From Metaclostridioides mangenotii (GTDB lineage: Bacteria > Bacillota > Clostridia > Peptostreptococcales > Peptostreptococcaceae): 64,000 nt of DNA. The notes under the pieces were generated by a model. The model was not told the origin of the DNA. It was given only the letters and a program-made list of their open reading frames with translations, and ran no database searches. The position numbers were made by a program, and so were the translations under genes. Of the stretch, positions 27,025 through 36,833 are shown piece by piece. Every line of letters begins with the position of its first letter. The first letter of the stretch is position 1. Location: contig NZ_JAHLOF010000005.1 in assembly GCF_018917235.1 (NCBI RefSeq), positions 62,001 through 126,000 on the forward strand, read 5' to 3'.

Positions 27025-27053
27025 AATATATCACAAAATAAAATAGCGGTCAA
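27025..27053 (-). promoter_or_regulatory. Promoter of the guanidine riboswitch-SMR unit
   Basis: Minus strand TTGACC (27053-27048), 17-bp spacer, TATATT (27030-27025), a strong sigma-A match just upstream of the aptamer. Confidence 0.7.
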
Positions 27054-27254
27054 TATTATGTTATAAATTCTATAAATCATCAATTTTATCGTTAATATTT
27101 TATCAATATTTTATCTAATTATTCTACAACATTGGATTATACAGCCTTCCAGATATATTTTTTATATTTTTAATAAATCATAAATAATTCAGCTTTTTAT
27201 TGATAAAAAATAGACAATGATTTTGTCCTAAATTTGTTCAAATACCCTTGTTTT

Positions 27255-27282
27255 TTGTACCTTTTTGTGTAAAATATATACT
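27255..27282 (+). promoter_or_regulatory. Probable nadBCA promoter
   Basis: TTGTAC (27255-27260), 16-bp spacer and TATACT (27277-27282), about 57 bp before nadB. No recognised niacin-regulator palindrome was found here. The remaining sequence 27060-27250 is AT-rich with no gene. Confidence 0.5.
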
Positions 27283-27339
27283 TAAGATGCAAATTTATTT
27301 TTAAAGTATGTCAATCAATTATTTGGGTGGTGAAAATAT

Positions 27340-28884
27340 TTGCAAAAGAAAAAAATAATTATTATAGGAAGTGGTATTGCTGGAATCATGGCTGCAAACC
27401 TACTAAAAGATAAATTCATTGTTACTATTTTAACAAAACAAAAAATTAATGATTCCAATTCTATGTTAGCACAAGGTGGTATTGCTGTTGCCCTAGATAA
27501 AAGTGATTCATGTGCAAATCATTATGAAGATTCAATGATCGCGGGATGTTTTTACAACGATAAAGAAGCTCTTAGATGTTTAGTGACAAAAGGCCCTGAG
27601 GTACTACAAAGTCTAATTGATTTAGGTCTCGAATTCGATAAGAATTTAGATGGAAGCTTTTCTTATGGTCTTGAAGGAGCTCATAAAATACCTCGCATTC
27701 TACACATTGGAGGAGATAAAACTGGTAAGAAGATGACTGAGTTTATTTTTAATGAACTAGAAGATGTAATAATATGTGAAAACACTACAGTTGTCGAGAT
27801 TCTTTCCAAAGATAAAAGATGTTTTGGGGTAAAATTATTAGATGCAAACGATAATGTAAAATGTTTGTATTCAGATTATGTAATTCTTGCAACTGGTGGT
27901 ATAGGGCGACTTTTTCCTCTTACAACTAATGTCGAAACAGTAACAGGAGATGGTATTGCTATGGCACAAAGAGCTGGATGTGAATTAAAAGATATGGAAT
28001 TTATTCAATTCCACCCTACTCTACTATCTATTGACGATAACTGTTATGGATTGATATCCGAAGCAGTTCGGGGCGAAGGTGCCTTTCTTGTAAGAAATGA
28101 TGGTAGTAAAATTATGAAAGGTAAACATAAATATGAAGACCTTGCTCCTAGGGATATCGTAAGTAGGGAAATTACTAAGGAAATTCAATTGGGTGAAAAG
28201 GTTTTCTTGGATATATCTAATATACCAAATTTTATCGATCGATTTCCGGCTATTACTGAGAATCTTAAAAAGCATGGAATACCATTTGAACAAACTAAAA
28301 GAATACCAGTCCATCCAGGAGCTCACTTTTTTATGGGTGGCATTAAAACTGATTTAAATGGTGAAACATCTGTAAAAAATTTATTTGCCCTTGGAGAAAC
28401 GTCTTGTACAGGTGTTCATGGCGCAAATAGATTGGCAAGTAATTCTCTTTTAGAAGCTATAGTATTTGCAGATTCTGCATCTAAAGCAATTATTAGTAGA
28501 GTCGATGAAAAAGCAGCTAAAGTTGACTTAGATTCAAATATAGAAATTGCTGTAGATTCCGAAAAAATACAAAAGAACTTAAAAGATAATATCCCAAAGC
28601 TTCCTGAATTACAAGAATTACAAAAAAAAGCGTGGAATAGTATAGGCATCAATAGATCTGAAGAAAACATTAATAAATTTTTGGTATGGCTTTCTAGTTA
28701 TGATTTTTACTCTCCTCTACCTGATAAATATTTAAGTAGAGATCGTTTTGAATGTCAAAATCTATGTCTAGTTGCCAATTTAGTTGCAAAATCAGCATTA
28801 AACAGAAAAGAAAGCCTAGGTGCTCACTACTTAACGAAAGGAACTATTGAGAATGAATTTACTTTTGGCAAAGAAAAAAATTGA
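27340..28884 (+). CDS. nadB: L-aspartate oxidase
   Basis: Oxidises aspartate to iminoaspartate, first step of de novo NAD synthesis; in anaerobes fumarate is the likely electron acceptor. 514 residues. FAD-binding loop IGSGIAGIMAANL at the N-terminus, SMLAQGGIAVAL, QFHPT, GEGAFLVRNDG, DIVSREI and VHPGAHFFMGGI match the fumarate reductase/NadB flavoprotein group. The start is TTG at 27340 with GGGTGGTGA about 8 bases upstream. It is first of nadB-nadC-nadA. Confidence 0.96.
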   Translation: MQKKKIIIIGSGIAGIMAANLLKDKFIVTILTKQKINDSNSMLAQGGIAVALDKSDSCANHYEDSMIAGCFYNDKEALRCLVTKGPEVLQSLIDLGLEFDKNLDGSFSYGLEGAHKIPRILHIGGDKTGKKMTEFIFNELEDVIICENTTVVEILSKDKRCFGVKLLDANDNVKCLYSDYVILATGGIGRLFPLTTNVETVTGDGIAMAQRAGCELKDMEFIQFHPTLLSIDDNCYGLISEAVRGEGAFLVRNDGSKIMKGKHKYEDLAPRDIVSREITKEIQLGEKVFLDISNIPNFIDRFPAITENLKKHGIPFEQTKRIPVHPGAHFFMGGIKTDLNGETSVKNLFALGETSCTGVHGANRLASNSLLEAIVFADSASKAIISRVDEKAAKVDLDSNIEIAVDSEKIQKNLKDNIPKLPELQELQKKAWNSIGINRSEENINKFLVWLSSYDFYSPLPDKYLSRDRFECQNLCLVANLVAKSALNRKESLGAHYLTKGTIENEFTFGKEKN

Positions 28885-29707
28885 AGAGTATTTATTAGAA
28901 GATATAGGAACAGGAGATCTATCGACAGACTCTATTTTTAGTGAAAATGATGTAGATAATGGAGCTTTTATTGCAAAGCAAGATGGAATTATATGTGGAC
29001 TAGAAATTCCAAATCTAGTATATGAACTACTAGGTGGAAAAGTAATATTTACCCCAAATAAAACCGATGGTGATATTGTAAAAGCTGGTGAAATTATAGG
29101 TACAGCATCTGGCTCTATAAAATCAATGTTGACCGGTGAAAGAGTAATTTTAAATTTGATGCAAAGAATGAGCGGTATAGCTACAATTACAGATTTAGCA
29201 GTAAATACTTTAGATGATCCTAAAATAAAAATTTGCGATACACGTAAAACTGCTCCAGGCTTAAGAATCTTTGACAAATATTCTGTACGCATGGGTGGAG
29301 GATATAACCATAGAGTCGGCCTTTACGATGGGGTGATGCTTAAAGACAATCATATAGCATATGCAGGAGGAATTGAAAAAGCAGTAGAAATGGCAAGAAA
29401 TAAAATTGGTCATATGGTAAAAATCGAAGTAGAAGTTGAAACACTTGATCAAGTTAAACAAGCTGTGCACGCAGGTGCTGACATAATAATGTTCGACAAT
29501 AGAACTCCAGATGAAATCAAAGAGTTTGCTAAACATGTTCCCTCTAATATTACTACTGAAATATCCGGGGGTATAAATCTTCAAAATATTAATTCTTATA
29601 AAGGAACTAATGCTGACTATATTTCGCTTGGGTTTTTAACTCACTCGATTAAAGCACTCGATATTAGTTTTAATAATACAAAAGGAGAAAAGGTATGGGG
29701 ACTGTAA
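28853..29707 (+). CDS. nadC: Nicotinate-nucleotide pyrophosphorylase (quinolinate phosphoribosyltransferase)
   Basis: Converts quinolinate and PRPP to nicotinate mononucleotide. About 284 residues. Motifs: EDIGTGDLSTDS, GERVILNLMQRMSGIAT, DTRKTAPGLR, LKDNHIAYAGG and IEVEVETLDQ. It overlaps nadB by 32 bases. A TTG at 28847 is possible, but the ATG at 28853 has AAAGGAA 9 bases before it. It overlaps nadA by 13 bases, so the three are translationally coupled. Confidence 0.95.
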   Translation: MNLLLAKKKIEEYLLEDIGTGDLSTDSIFSENDVDNGAFIAKQDGIICGLEIPNLVYELLGGKVIFTPNKTDGDIVKAGEIIGTASGSIKSMLTGERVILNLMQRMSGIATITDLAVNTLDDPKIKICDTRKTAPGLRIFDKYSVRMGGGYNHRVGLYDGVMLKDNHIAYAGGIEKAVEMARNKIGHMVKIEVEVETLDQVKQAVHAGADIIMFDNRTPDEIKEFAKHVPSNITTEISGGINLQNINSYKGTNADYISLGFLTHSIKALDISFNNTKGEKVWGL

Positions 29708-30792
29708 AATTGCCAACAGAAAATGTACTACCGCAATACTATTTAGAAGCTTCTAACGATGAATTAACTCAAAAAATCGTAGAAGCAAAAAAAGCACTAG
29801 GAGATAAGCTTTTAATATTATCACACCACTATCAGAAAGACGAAGTCGTTAAATTTGCAGATGAAACCGGAGACTCTCTTCAATTAGCCCAAATCGCCTC
29901 AAAGAATAAAAAGGCTGAATATATTGTATTTTGTGGCGTCCATTTTATGGCGGAGACAGCAGACATGTTGACAGAAGATTTTCAAAAGATCATACTACCA
30001 GACTTAGACGCTGGTTGCACAATGGCAGACATGGTAGAATACAAGGATCTAGAAGTTGCATGGGAAAAATTGACCGATGTTTTTGGTGAAATCCTACCTC
30101 TTACATATATCAATTCAACAGCAGCTGTAAAAGCTTTTGTTGGTAAGCACGGAGGGGCCACAGTAACTTCTGGCAATGCAGAAAAAATAATTACCTGGGC
30201 TTTAGATCAAGGTAAAAGAGTGCTTTTTGTTCCAGACCAGCACTTGGGTAGAAATGTATCAAATAGTCTTGGAATAAAATTAGAAGAGATGGCAACTTGG
30301 GATTTTATATCAAACAAATTGGAATACGATAGTGACTTAGAAAACTGTAAAGTTATTTTATGGGATGGATATTGTGCGGTACACCAGCAATTTACTCCAG
30401 AGCATGTTATCACGATAAGAAAAAATCATCCAAATATAAATATTATTGTACACTCAGAATGCTCACATGATGTAGTAAAGCTTTCTGATTCCCATGGATC
30501 TACCAATAATATATTAAATGCAGTAGAAAATGCCGCACCTGGAACAAGCTGGGCTATTGGAACGGATAATAACCTTGTTAATAGAATAATCGCAAAATAT
30601 CCTGACAAAAATATTTATTCGCTAAACCCTATATCATGTCCGTGTGCTACAATGAATAGAATTGAACTTCCACATTTGGCATGGGCTATAGACAATATTT
30701 TAAATTCTAACATAAAAAATCAAATTGTCGTAGAGGATAAAATTAAAGTTCCTGCTTTAAAAGCTTTAGATAAAATGTTATCCCTAAGTTAA
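29695..30792 (+). CDS. nadA: Quinolinate synthase A
   Basis: Condenses iminoaspartate with dihydroxyacetone phosphate to quinolinate using a 4Fe-4S cluster. 365 residues, the long Gram-positive form. Cluster ligands are likely Cys80 in VFCGVHFMAETA, the Cys in HSECSHDVV, and a Cys in SCPCATMNRI. LSHHYQKDE and HLGRN are substrate-site motifs. AAGGAG lies 9 bases before the ATG. Ends before a 21-bp perfect hairpin terminator. Confidence 0.96.
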   Translation: MGTVKLPTENVLPQYYLEASNDELTQKIVEAKKALGDKLLILSHHYQKDEVVKFADETGDSLQLAQIASKNKKAEYIVFCGVHFMAETADMLTEDFQKIILPDLDAGCTMADMVEYKDLEVAWEKLTDVFGEILPLTYINSTAAVKAFVGKHGGATVTSGNAEKIITWALDQGKRVLFVPDQHLGRNVSNSLGIKLEEMATWDFISNKLEYDSDLENCKVILWDGYCAVHQQFTPEHVITIRKNHPNINIIVHSECSHDVVKLSDSHGSTNNILNAVENAAPGTSWAIGTDNNLVNRIIAKYPDKNIYSLNPISCPCATMNRIELPHLAWAIDNILNSNIKNQIVVEDKIKVPALKALDKMLSLS

Positions 30793-30809
30793 TCTGTTTT
30801 GTTACATTA

Positions 30810-30851
30810 AGAGAGATGATTTTATTAGTATACTAATAAAATCATCTCTCT
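30810..30851. terminator. Perfect 21-bp palindromic terminator after nadA
   Basis: AGAGAGATGATTTTATTAGTA is followed directly by its exact complement. It separates nadBCA from the convergent thi operon and can act in both directions. Confidence 0.8.
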
Positions 30852-30863
30852 ATTTGCAATAAT

Positions 30864-31502
30864 CTAAATTAAATTTTTTAAATTTGAGTTGTACTTTTGT
30901 ACTACTTTTTGTATGTCTTTAGACTTCATAACGGTAGACATAACAGCGAAGTCATCACTGTATTCCATAACCTCACATACATTTGTAGGTAGTATTCCTC
31001 CTAAAGCCACGATTTTTAGATCAGTAATTTTCTTGCTATCTTTTAATAACCTTAATCCTTTAGGTTCCAGTCCCTTTTTACAATCAGTTTCGAAAATATG
31101 AGACAAAGTTACATATCCTATATTTAATTTAGTCTTATCTACAATCTGATTTAACTTTTCTATCTCATTTAAACTGTGAAGTGATAGACCCAAAATTTTT
31201 TTATTGTCTATTATTTTATTAAAATTATATCCACTTTTAAGGAGTTCCAAAAACTTTATAAATGGTAGGTGTAGACCTTCAAAATCTAATTTTTCAAATA
31301 GATTCAAATTGCTGTTGATTATAAAATTAGTATTTGTCGGACCTAATGACTTTTTAATATCTATGTATAAGCTTTCTAACTCATCATCTGGCAAATCTTT
31401 TTCTCTTATAATTACGTTTCCTACTCCACATCTTGATGCTTCTATTACAACCTCTAAATATCTTTCTCTACTACAAAAACTTCTGTTGGTTATAAGGTAC
31501 AT
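30864..31502 (-). CDS. thiE: Thiamine-phosphate synthase family protein (ThiE/TenI type)
   Basis: 212 residues of the ThiE/TenI TIM-barrel family; ThiE joins HMP-PP and thiazole phosphate. Recognisable pieces are ITNR at the N-terminus, VIIREKDL, FEGLHLPF where ThiE usually has DGVHLGQ, LGLSLHSL, YVTLSHIFET and ALGGILPTNV. The changed residues in the HLGQ region leave open a TenI-like role, but it is the only candidate coupling enzyme in a complete thi operon. The ATG at 31502 has GGGAGAG 7 bases upstream; the frame extends to 31517 without support. It overlaps the thiH stop by one base. Confidence 0.8.
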   Translation of the reverse strand: MYLITNRSFCSRERYLEVVIEASRCGVGNVIIREKDLPDDELESLYIDIKKSLGPTNTNFIINSNLNLFEKLDFEGLHLPFIKFLELLKSGYNFNKIIDNKKILGLSLHSLNEIEKLNQIVDKTKLNIGYVTLSHIFETDCKKGLEPKGLRLLKDSKKITDLKIVALGGILPTNVCEVMEYSDDFAVMSTVMKSKDIQKVVQKYNSNLKNLI

Positions 31503-32605
31503 TAAAATCTCTCCCAATCTTTAAATACATATTGGTAACCAATAGATTTTAACATCTTTCCTACTTCTTCAACTGAACAGTCTTCTTCTATTTCAAATTG
31601 AGCAGTATCATGTTCGTCTTGCGAATGACCACCGACATCTGTAGTAACACCAGCACTTAATTTTGTTACCCCTAATGGCATTAAATGTTTTCTAAACTCG
31701 AGATTCTCCCTTGTAGATACATTTAGCGCCGCATGAGGGTCAAATATTCTCATACAAGTCATAACTTGAAATAAATCAGAATCACTAACCTCTACTACAC
31801 TATCAAAACTACCTTTAAAAGGTTTAATTCTAGGCCCCGAATATGATAGTTCTATGTGTGAATACTTATCCTTCAAATATTCTCCATGTAGTATTGTAAA
31901 AAAGGCATCTTTCCTAAAATCGTTAAGCCCTAAAAGAGCGCCTACAGATAGGCTTCTCATTCCAGCTTTAGCACCTCTTTCTGGAGCATCTAATCTATAT
32001 CTATAATCTGCTTTAGGCCCTTTTAAATGAACCTTGTTATATATATCTTCATCATATGTCTCTTGATATACGGTCAATCCATCGGCGCCTTTATAAACTA
32101 GATGCTTGTATCCATCTATATCCATAGGATATACCTCTATACCTATTGATGGAAACTTTTTAGATAAAAGATGAACAGCTTCTCCTATGTACTCGATACT
32201 TGAATGAAATTCACTCTCTCCGGTTAAAACAAGTATATGTTTAAATCCTTTATCGGCTATAGCATTACCTTCTCTTTCAATTTCATCTAAATTTAATTTT
32301 TTTCTTTTAATTCCACTTTTTATATTGTATCCACAGTATACACATTCATTTATACAGTAGTTTGCAATATACATAGGCGTGTATAAGCACACTGTTTTTC
32401 CCATATACTGCATAGCTAAACGATTTGCCTTTTGTGCCATAACTTCTAAATGTAATTTTGCTTTAGGAGATAAAAGATTTAAAAGGTCAAAATGATCTAA
32501 TTTATCTTTATCTAAGCTTCTAAGAACATCTGAGTCAGTAACGCTATCAAAATATCCGCCAAAGTCAAAGTCTCTGTACTCATCTATTACTTCATAAAAA
32601 CTCAT
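31502..32605 (-). CDS. thiH: Tyrosine lyase ThiH (radical SAM, dehydroglycine synthase)
   Basis: Cleaves tyrosine to dehydroglycine for thiazole synthesis, the anaerobic counterpart of ThiO. About 367 residues. The radical-SAM cluster motif CINECVYCGY (CxxxCxxC) and the following thiazole-type ThiH sequence GADGLTVYQETYDEDIY and LNVSTREN support the assignment. GGGGAGG lies 9 bases before the ATG at 32605 that begins MSFYEVIDEY; an upstream ATG would abut the ribosome site. Sits between thiG and thiE. Confidence 0.93.
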   Translation of the reverse strand: MSFYEVIDEYRDFDFGGYFDSVTDSDVLRSLDKDKLDHFDLLNLLSPKAKLHLEVMAQKANRLAMQYMGKTVCLYTPMYIANYCINECVYCGYNIKSGIKRKKLNLDEIEREGNAIADKGFKHILVLTGESEFHSSIEYIGEAVHLLSKKFPSIGIEVYPMDIDGYKHLVYKGADGLTVYQETYDEDIYNKVHLKGPKADYRYRLDAPERGAKAGMRSLSVGALLGLNDFRKDAFFTILHGEYLKDKYSHIELSYSGPRIKPFKGSFDSVVEVSDSDLFQVMTCMRIFDPHAALNVSTRENLEFRKHLMPLGVTKLSAGVTTDVGGHSQDEHDTAQFEIEEDCSVEEVGKMLKSIGYQYVFKDWERF

Positions 32606-32684
32606 ATTTCCCATCCTCCCCAATATTGATACATTAAAACTATTCTACAAGCTATATGCTGGTAGCTCTATCTCTATTGCTTTA

Positions 32685-33455
32685 CTAAGCTTCTGTTAAA
32701 AATCCTGTAAGTGGTGATGATGCATTTGCAAATTCTGAAACTGCGCCCGTCTTAGCAAGATAAGCTTCTCTTCCACCTTCCACTGCTAATTTAAAAGCTC
32801 TTGCCATTTTTGTGGGGTCACTTGCTGATGCAATAGCAGTATTAACCAAGACTGCTGATGCTCCCATCTCCATAGCCTCCATAGCTTGGGATGGTTTTCC
32901 GATTCCAGCATCAACTATTATTGGAATATCTAACTCTGATATCATAATTTTAATCATTTCTTTCATTTGAAGACCTCTATTTGATCCTATTGGTGCACCA
33001 AGTGGCATAACAGCAGCTGCTCCTGCATCTATAAGCCTTCTCCCTGCATATAAATCAGGGGACATGTAAGGAAACACTATAAAACCTTCATCAGCTAGTA
33101 TTTTTGTAGCTTTTATAGTTTCTTCATTGTCTGGAAGCAAATATCTAGTATCTGATATAACTTCTATTTTTATAAAATCTCCACACCCCATTTTTCTAGA
33201 AATTCTAGCTATTCTAACTGCTTCATTCGCATTTGTAGCTCCTGATGTATTTGGAAGAATTGTCATATCCTTTGGTATATATGTAAGAATGTTTTCTTTT
33301 TCATTATCTAAATCTACTCTTCTTAAAGCCATTGTAATCATCTCACTGCCACTTGCATTTATAACATCCGGTATAATATCATTTGACCCATATTTACCTG
33401 TTCCTACAAATAGCCTACTATTAAATACGCGACCGCCTAAAGTTAATCTATCCAT
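32685..33455 (-). CDS. thiG: Thiazole synthase
   Basis: Forms thiazole phosphate from DXP, dehydroglycine and the ThiS thiocarboxylate. 256 residues. [10 protein letters not shown] near the N-terminus, the Schiff-base Lys97 in [21 protein letters not shown] and [19 protein letters not shown] (in part) are ThiG signatures. It lies 16 bp downstream of thiF. The 79-bp gap to thiH holds no gene. Confidence 0.96.
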   Translation of the reverse strand: MDRLTLGGRVFNSRLFVGTGKYGSNDIIPDVINASGSEMITMALRRVDLDNEKENILTYIPKDMTILPNTSGATNANEAVRIARISRKMGCGDFIKIEVISDTRYLLPDNEETIKATKILADEGFIVFPYMSPDLYAGRRLIDAGAAAVMPLGAPIGSNRGLQMKEMIKIMISELDIPIIVDAGIGKPSQAMEAMEMGASAVLVNTAIASASDPTKMARAFKLAVEGGREAYLAKTGAVSEFANASSPLTGFLTEA

Positions 33456-33471
33456 ATTTGCCTCCTATATA

Positions 33472-34299
33472 TTATTTATTAATTTTATCTACGAGTATCT
33501 GTACAGCTAAATTTGCCATGTGATTTGCACATATGGCTACCCTTGGCGCCATTAACCCTTCACCAGGCCTAGCTTCATTTATAAAATCACCTGATATATA
33601 AAACTTGTCTCTAATCTTTTTAGTCATTATTGTGTTTGAGTCACTATAACCTGCCATTCCAGACGAAGCTATTAGGTATTTTTCTTTTATATTTTTTAAA
33701 ACGTAATTGCACAATTCAGCTTTGTACTTAGGATCATCGAATGCTTCAATTACTATGTCAACTCCATCTTCACTTAAAAAACTATTACAGCTGTGATAGC
33801 CCAATGTATCCTTATTTACAACCATATTTAAAGTTTTAACATCAATAAAAGGATTTATTCTATCTATATTTTCACTCAAAGCTTGAGTCTTGTATTTTCC
33901 GATATCGTCTATATAATACTGCTGTCTATTTAAATTAGAAGGTTCTACAACATCATAATCAACCAGAACTAAGTTGCCTACACCTATTCTAGCAAGAGAG
34001 ATAGCTATGTTCGACCCCAATCCACCAAGACCCAATACCGCAATGCTACCCTTTTTTAATTTACCGTGTATATTTGGTGTGTGCCTTGCTATCATTAGGC
34101 TTTCAAGTTCGTCATAATTTGGGATTACTCCCTTTTGTATTAGAGTTACTCTATCTCCAGCCTTTAGAATTATATCTTCTTTTATTGGAAATCCATTCAG
34201 TACAAAGACATCACTTTGTTTATTGTAAATATCACGTAAAGCATAGGCGCTAATGTTATCTTCAACAGATTTTAAGTTCTCATTTATGTAAATATTCAT
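33472..34299 (-). CDS. thiF: ThiS adenylyltransferase ThiF with N-terminal ThiS-like domain
   Basis: Adenylates the ThiS C-terminus so that sulfur can be loaded. 275 residues. Residues 1-60 (MNIYINENL ... AGDRVTLIQKG) look like a ThiS/ubiquitin-like fold without a terminal GlyGly, fused to the E1-like domain. The E1 part has the nucleotide loop GLGGLGSNIA, DYDVVEPSNLNRQQY and a catalytic-type YVLKN region. This fused form is known in clostridia as a second ThiF family. It abuts thiS directly, and both belong to the thiC-S-F-G-H-E operon. Confidence 0.92.
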   Translation of the reverse strand: MNIYINENLKSVEDNISAYALRDIYNKQSDVFVLNGFPIKEDIILKAGDRVTLIQKGVIPNYDELESLMIARHTPNIHGKLKKGSIAVLGLGGLGSNIAISLARIGVGNLVLVDYDVVEPSNLNRQQYYIDDIGKYKTQALSENIDRINPFIDVKTLNMVVNKDTLGYHSCNSFLSEDGVDIVIEAFDDPKYKAELCNYVLKNIKEKYLIASSGMAGYSDSNTIMTKKIRDKFYISGDFINEARPGEGLMAPRVAICANHMANLAVQILVDKINK

Positions 34300-34503
34300 T
34301 TAACCCCCACCAACAAAGCTTATTATCTCAACTATATCCTCTTTATTTATTATGTAATTGTTGTAATCCTCTTCGTCTAAGATAATATGATTGACCTCTA
34401 TAACCACTTTATTTTTATCGAGTTTGTAATTATCTAAAAGGTCTAAAACGTTACTACCTTCTTTTAACTCAACGTCTTTTCCATTTACTTTCATAAGCTT
34501 CAC
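34300..34503 (-). CDS. thiS: Sulfur carrier protein
   Basis: 67 residues, ubiquitin-like. It begins MKLMKVNGKDVEL and ends in SFVGGG; the terminal Gly-Gly is where the thiocarboxylate forms. AGGTGAAG lies before the ATG. The stop is immediately followed by the thiF start, so the two are coupled. A second ThiS-like domain occurs at the N-terminus of ThiF. Confidence 0.94.
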   Translation of the reverse strand: MKLMKVNGKDVELKEGSNVLDLLDNYKLDKNKVVIEVNHIILDEEDYNNYIINKEDIVEIISFVGGG

Positions 34504-34554
34504 CTCCCATTTTTATAAAATATATTTTTAATAAACTTTCGTTGAATTCAAATC

Positions 34555-35856
34555 CTATATTAAGCTAAACTCCTCATCGTTTAATATCTTTTTAACTGTT
34601 CTCATAGAGCACATCTTTCCACACATTGTACAGCTATCTTCATGAGTCGGAGTAGATTCCTCTCTGTATCTTCTTGCTTTTTCAGGATCAATTGCTAGAT
34701 TAAACATTTCGTTCCAATCTAAATCCGCTCTTGCCTTACTCATTTTATTGTCCCAATCTCTGGCTCCTTTTACATTTTTGGCTATATCACCAGCATGTGC
34801 AGCTATCTTAGTAGCTATAATACCTTCTTTCATATCTTCAAGATTTGGTAATCTCAGATGTTCAGCAGGAGTTACGTAACATAAAAAATCAACTCCCTTA
34901 GCACTTGCAACTGCCCCACCAATCGCACTAGTAATATGATCATAACCTGGGGCAATATCAGTTACTAAAGGACCTAGTACATAAAATGGTGCCTCATGAC
35001 ATAGCCTTTTTTCTAAAATTACATTAGCCTCTATTTCATCTATTGACATATGACCTGGTCCTTCTATCATAACTTGAACATTTCTTTCCCAAGCTCTTTT
35101 AGTAAGTTCTCCTAAATTAATAAGTTCCTGTATTTGAACAGTATCAGTGGAATCTGCTATAGATCCAGGTCTACATGCATCACCTAAGCTAAGAGTCACA
35201 TCATATTCTTCGCAAATATCTAATATCTTATCAAAATTAGTATATATAGGATTCTCCTTGTCGTTTAATTCCATCCATGCAAATAAAAGTGAACCACCTC
35301 TTGAAACAATATGTGTTAGTCTCTGATGGTTTCTAATTTTCTTACAAACATCTCTTGTAAGTCCCGCATGTATTGTTATAAAATCGACTCCATCTATAGC
35401 ATGTTGTTCTATAACTTTTAAAAATTCTTCTTCTGTAATATCTTTAAGTTCTTTATCTAAATATCCAATTGCATCGTACATAGGTACAGATCCAATCATA
35501 GCTGGTGACAACTCAACCACTTTTTCTCTAAACTCTCTAGTCTTACCGTAATTACTTAGATCCATTATTGCTTCAGCTTTCATTTCAATAGCAGTTCTTA
35601 CTTTTTCAAGCTCTACTTCTACATCTTTACAATCTCTAGATATCCCTAAATTAACATTTATTTTAGTTCTCAGATTTTTGCCAACACCCTCTGCACTAAG
35701 AGATTTATGATTTTTATTTGCTGGTATTACTATTTGGCCCTTTGCCATAAGTTCCATAAGAACTTTTATATCCAACTGTTCTTTTTCAGCTACTACCTCC
35801 ATCTCTTTTGTTATTATTCCTTTTTTAGCTGCATCCATTTGAGTTGTGTAATTCAT
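34555..35856 (-). CDS. thiC: Phosphomethylpyrimidine synthase (HMP-P synthase)
   Basis: Rearranges AIR, an intermediate of purine synthesis, into HMP phosphate using radical SAM chemistry. 433 residues, the short form without the N-terminal extension. The cluster motif is CTMCGKMCS near the C-terminus (CxxCxxxxC form). Other signatures are [46 protein letters not shown] (in part) and [10 protein letters not shown]. First gene of the thi operon, behind a TPP riboswitch. It draws on AIR made by the pur operon in this window. Confidence 0.96.
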   Translation of the reverse strand: MNYTTQMDAAKKGIITKEMEVVAEKEQLDIKVLMELMAKGQIVIPANKNHKSLSAEGVGKNLRTKINVNLGISRDCKDVEVELEKVRTAIEMKAEAIMDLSNYGKTREFREKVVELSPAMIGSVPMYDAIGYLDKELKDITEEEFLKVIEQHAIDGVDFITIHAGLTRDVCKKIRNHQRLTHIVSRGGSLLFAWMELNDKENPIYTNFDKILDICEEYDVTLSLGDACRPGSIADSTDTVQIQELINLGELTKRAWERNVQVMIEGPGHMSIDEIEANVILEKRLCHEAPFYVLGPLVTDIAPGYDHITSAIGGAVASAKGVDFLCYVTPAEHLRLPNLEDMKEGIIATKIAAHAGDIAKNVKGARDWDNKMSKARADLDWNEMFNLAIDPEKARRYREESTPTHEDSCTMCGKMCSMRTVKKILNDEEFSLI

Positions 35857-35887
35857 GTTTTTTCCTCCATTTTTTGTTTTTTTGTAA

Positions 35888-35924
35888 TAAAAAAGTGCTT
35901 ATCCTTGTTAAGGTAAGCACTTGT
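35888..35924 (-). terminator. Riboswitch-controlled terminator before thiC
   Basis: On the minus strand AAGTGCTTACCTT pairs with AAGGATAAGCACTT followed by T run. It is the expression platform of the TPP riboswitch; alternative pairing segments (ATCTAAATTAA / TTTAGAT, about 35950-36000) lie between. Confidence 0.8.
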
Positions 35925-36017
35925 ATACTCTAAATTAGCCGATATATCTAAACTCCTAGTATATAAACAATTTTAATACTAGTATGTTAATTTAGATAAA
36001 TCTATATAAAGTCTATT

Positions 36018-36113
36018 GAGCTTCCCTTCGCAAGCATTATCTTGATCAGGTTATTAGGGTTTGTAAGTTGCGGCTTTTTCTCTCAGCTAGCCAATTCTAG
36101 CGCCCCTAGCTAT
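36018..36113 (-). ncRNA. TPP riboswitch (THI element)
   Basis: Minus-strand blocks in order: CTAGGGGCGC, GGCTAGCTGAGAGA, ACCCTAATAACCTGATC, and AAGATAATGCTTGCGAAGGGAAG. CTGAGA and ACCTGATC with GCGAAGGGAAG are the defining TPP-aptamer sequences. It should terminate transcription of thiC-S-F-G-H-E when TPP is high. Confidence 0.97.
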
Positions 36114-36145
36114 TCGTCTTGTTCTTATTTGATTTTTATAGGTTA

Positions 36146-36174
36146 AGTTTAGCACATTAAAATTATTAATTCAA
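36146..36174 (-). promoter_or_regulatory. Promoter of the thi operon
   Basis: Minus strand TTGAAT (36174-36169), 17-bp spacer, TAAACT (36151-36146), about 35 bp before the TPP aptamer. Confidence 0.6.
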
Positions 36175-36194
36175 TAAAATAATTTTTAATTATA

Positions 36195-36587
36195 CTAATT
36201 TTGATCTTTTAATAAATCACGGATTTCTTTTAAATACTCCTCTACTTGATTTACCTCAGGCTCTTCCTCAATTTCAACTTCAACTTCTTTTTTCTTTATA
36301 AGAGAAGTTGAAACTTTAATAAATATAAATACAGAAAATGCAATTATTAGAAAATCAACTACAGATTGAATAAATACTCCGTATTTAATTGTAGCGCTTC
36401 CTACCACTACTGATAAACTAGTAAAGTCTAGTCCTCCAAGTAAAACACCTACTAGCGGCATTATAATATTATCGACAAGAGAAGATACTATTTTTCCAAA
36501 AGCTCCCCCTATTACAACCCCAACAGCAAGATCTAAAACATTTCCTTTTAGTGCAAATTCTTTAAATTCGCGCATCATTTGCTTCAT
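36195..36587 (-). CDS. mscL: Large-conductance mechanosensitive channel
   Basis: 130 residues, two membrane helices. [23 protein letters not shown] then [16 protein letters not shown] (shown in parts) is the MscL pore helix; the second helix is [16 protein letters not shown], and the C-terminus is an acidic amphipathic helix. It opens under membrane tension in hypo-osmotic shock. GGAGG lies 6 bases before the ATG. Single gene with its own leader. Confidence 0.96.
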   Translation of the reverse strand: MKQMMREFKEFALKGNVLDLAVGVVIGGAFGKIVSSLVDNIIMPLVGVLLGGLDFTSLSVVVGSATIKYGVFIQSVVDFLIIAFSVFIFIKVSTSLIKKKEVEVEIEEEPEVNQVEEYLKEIRDLLKDQN

Positions 36588-36833
36588 TTTGTACCTCCAT
36601 TAATTATAAACATATAATAGCTTTTTATGGATATTATAACATAATAAGTATATTTCTTATTCTACACTAAAATGACACCAATTCCATACAAAAATTGATA
36701 ATTTAATTATTTCAAAATATATAATTAAGATCAATTAAAAGAAATTTTGAAAAAATGGACAAAAAAATAAAATTTGGAATCTACCAAATTTTAGTTGCTT
36801 TAATAAATATTTTTTTAAAACCATAACAAAAAA

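Noticed and set aside
36755..36826. 23-codon plus-strand ORF (MDKKIKFGIYQILVALINIF start)
   Set aside because: No ribosome site and no context; chance frame in AT-rich DNA.
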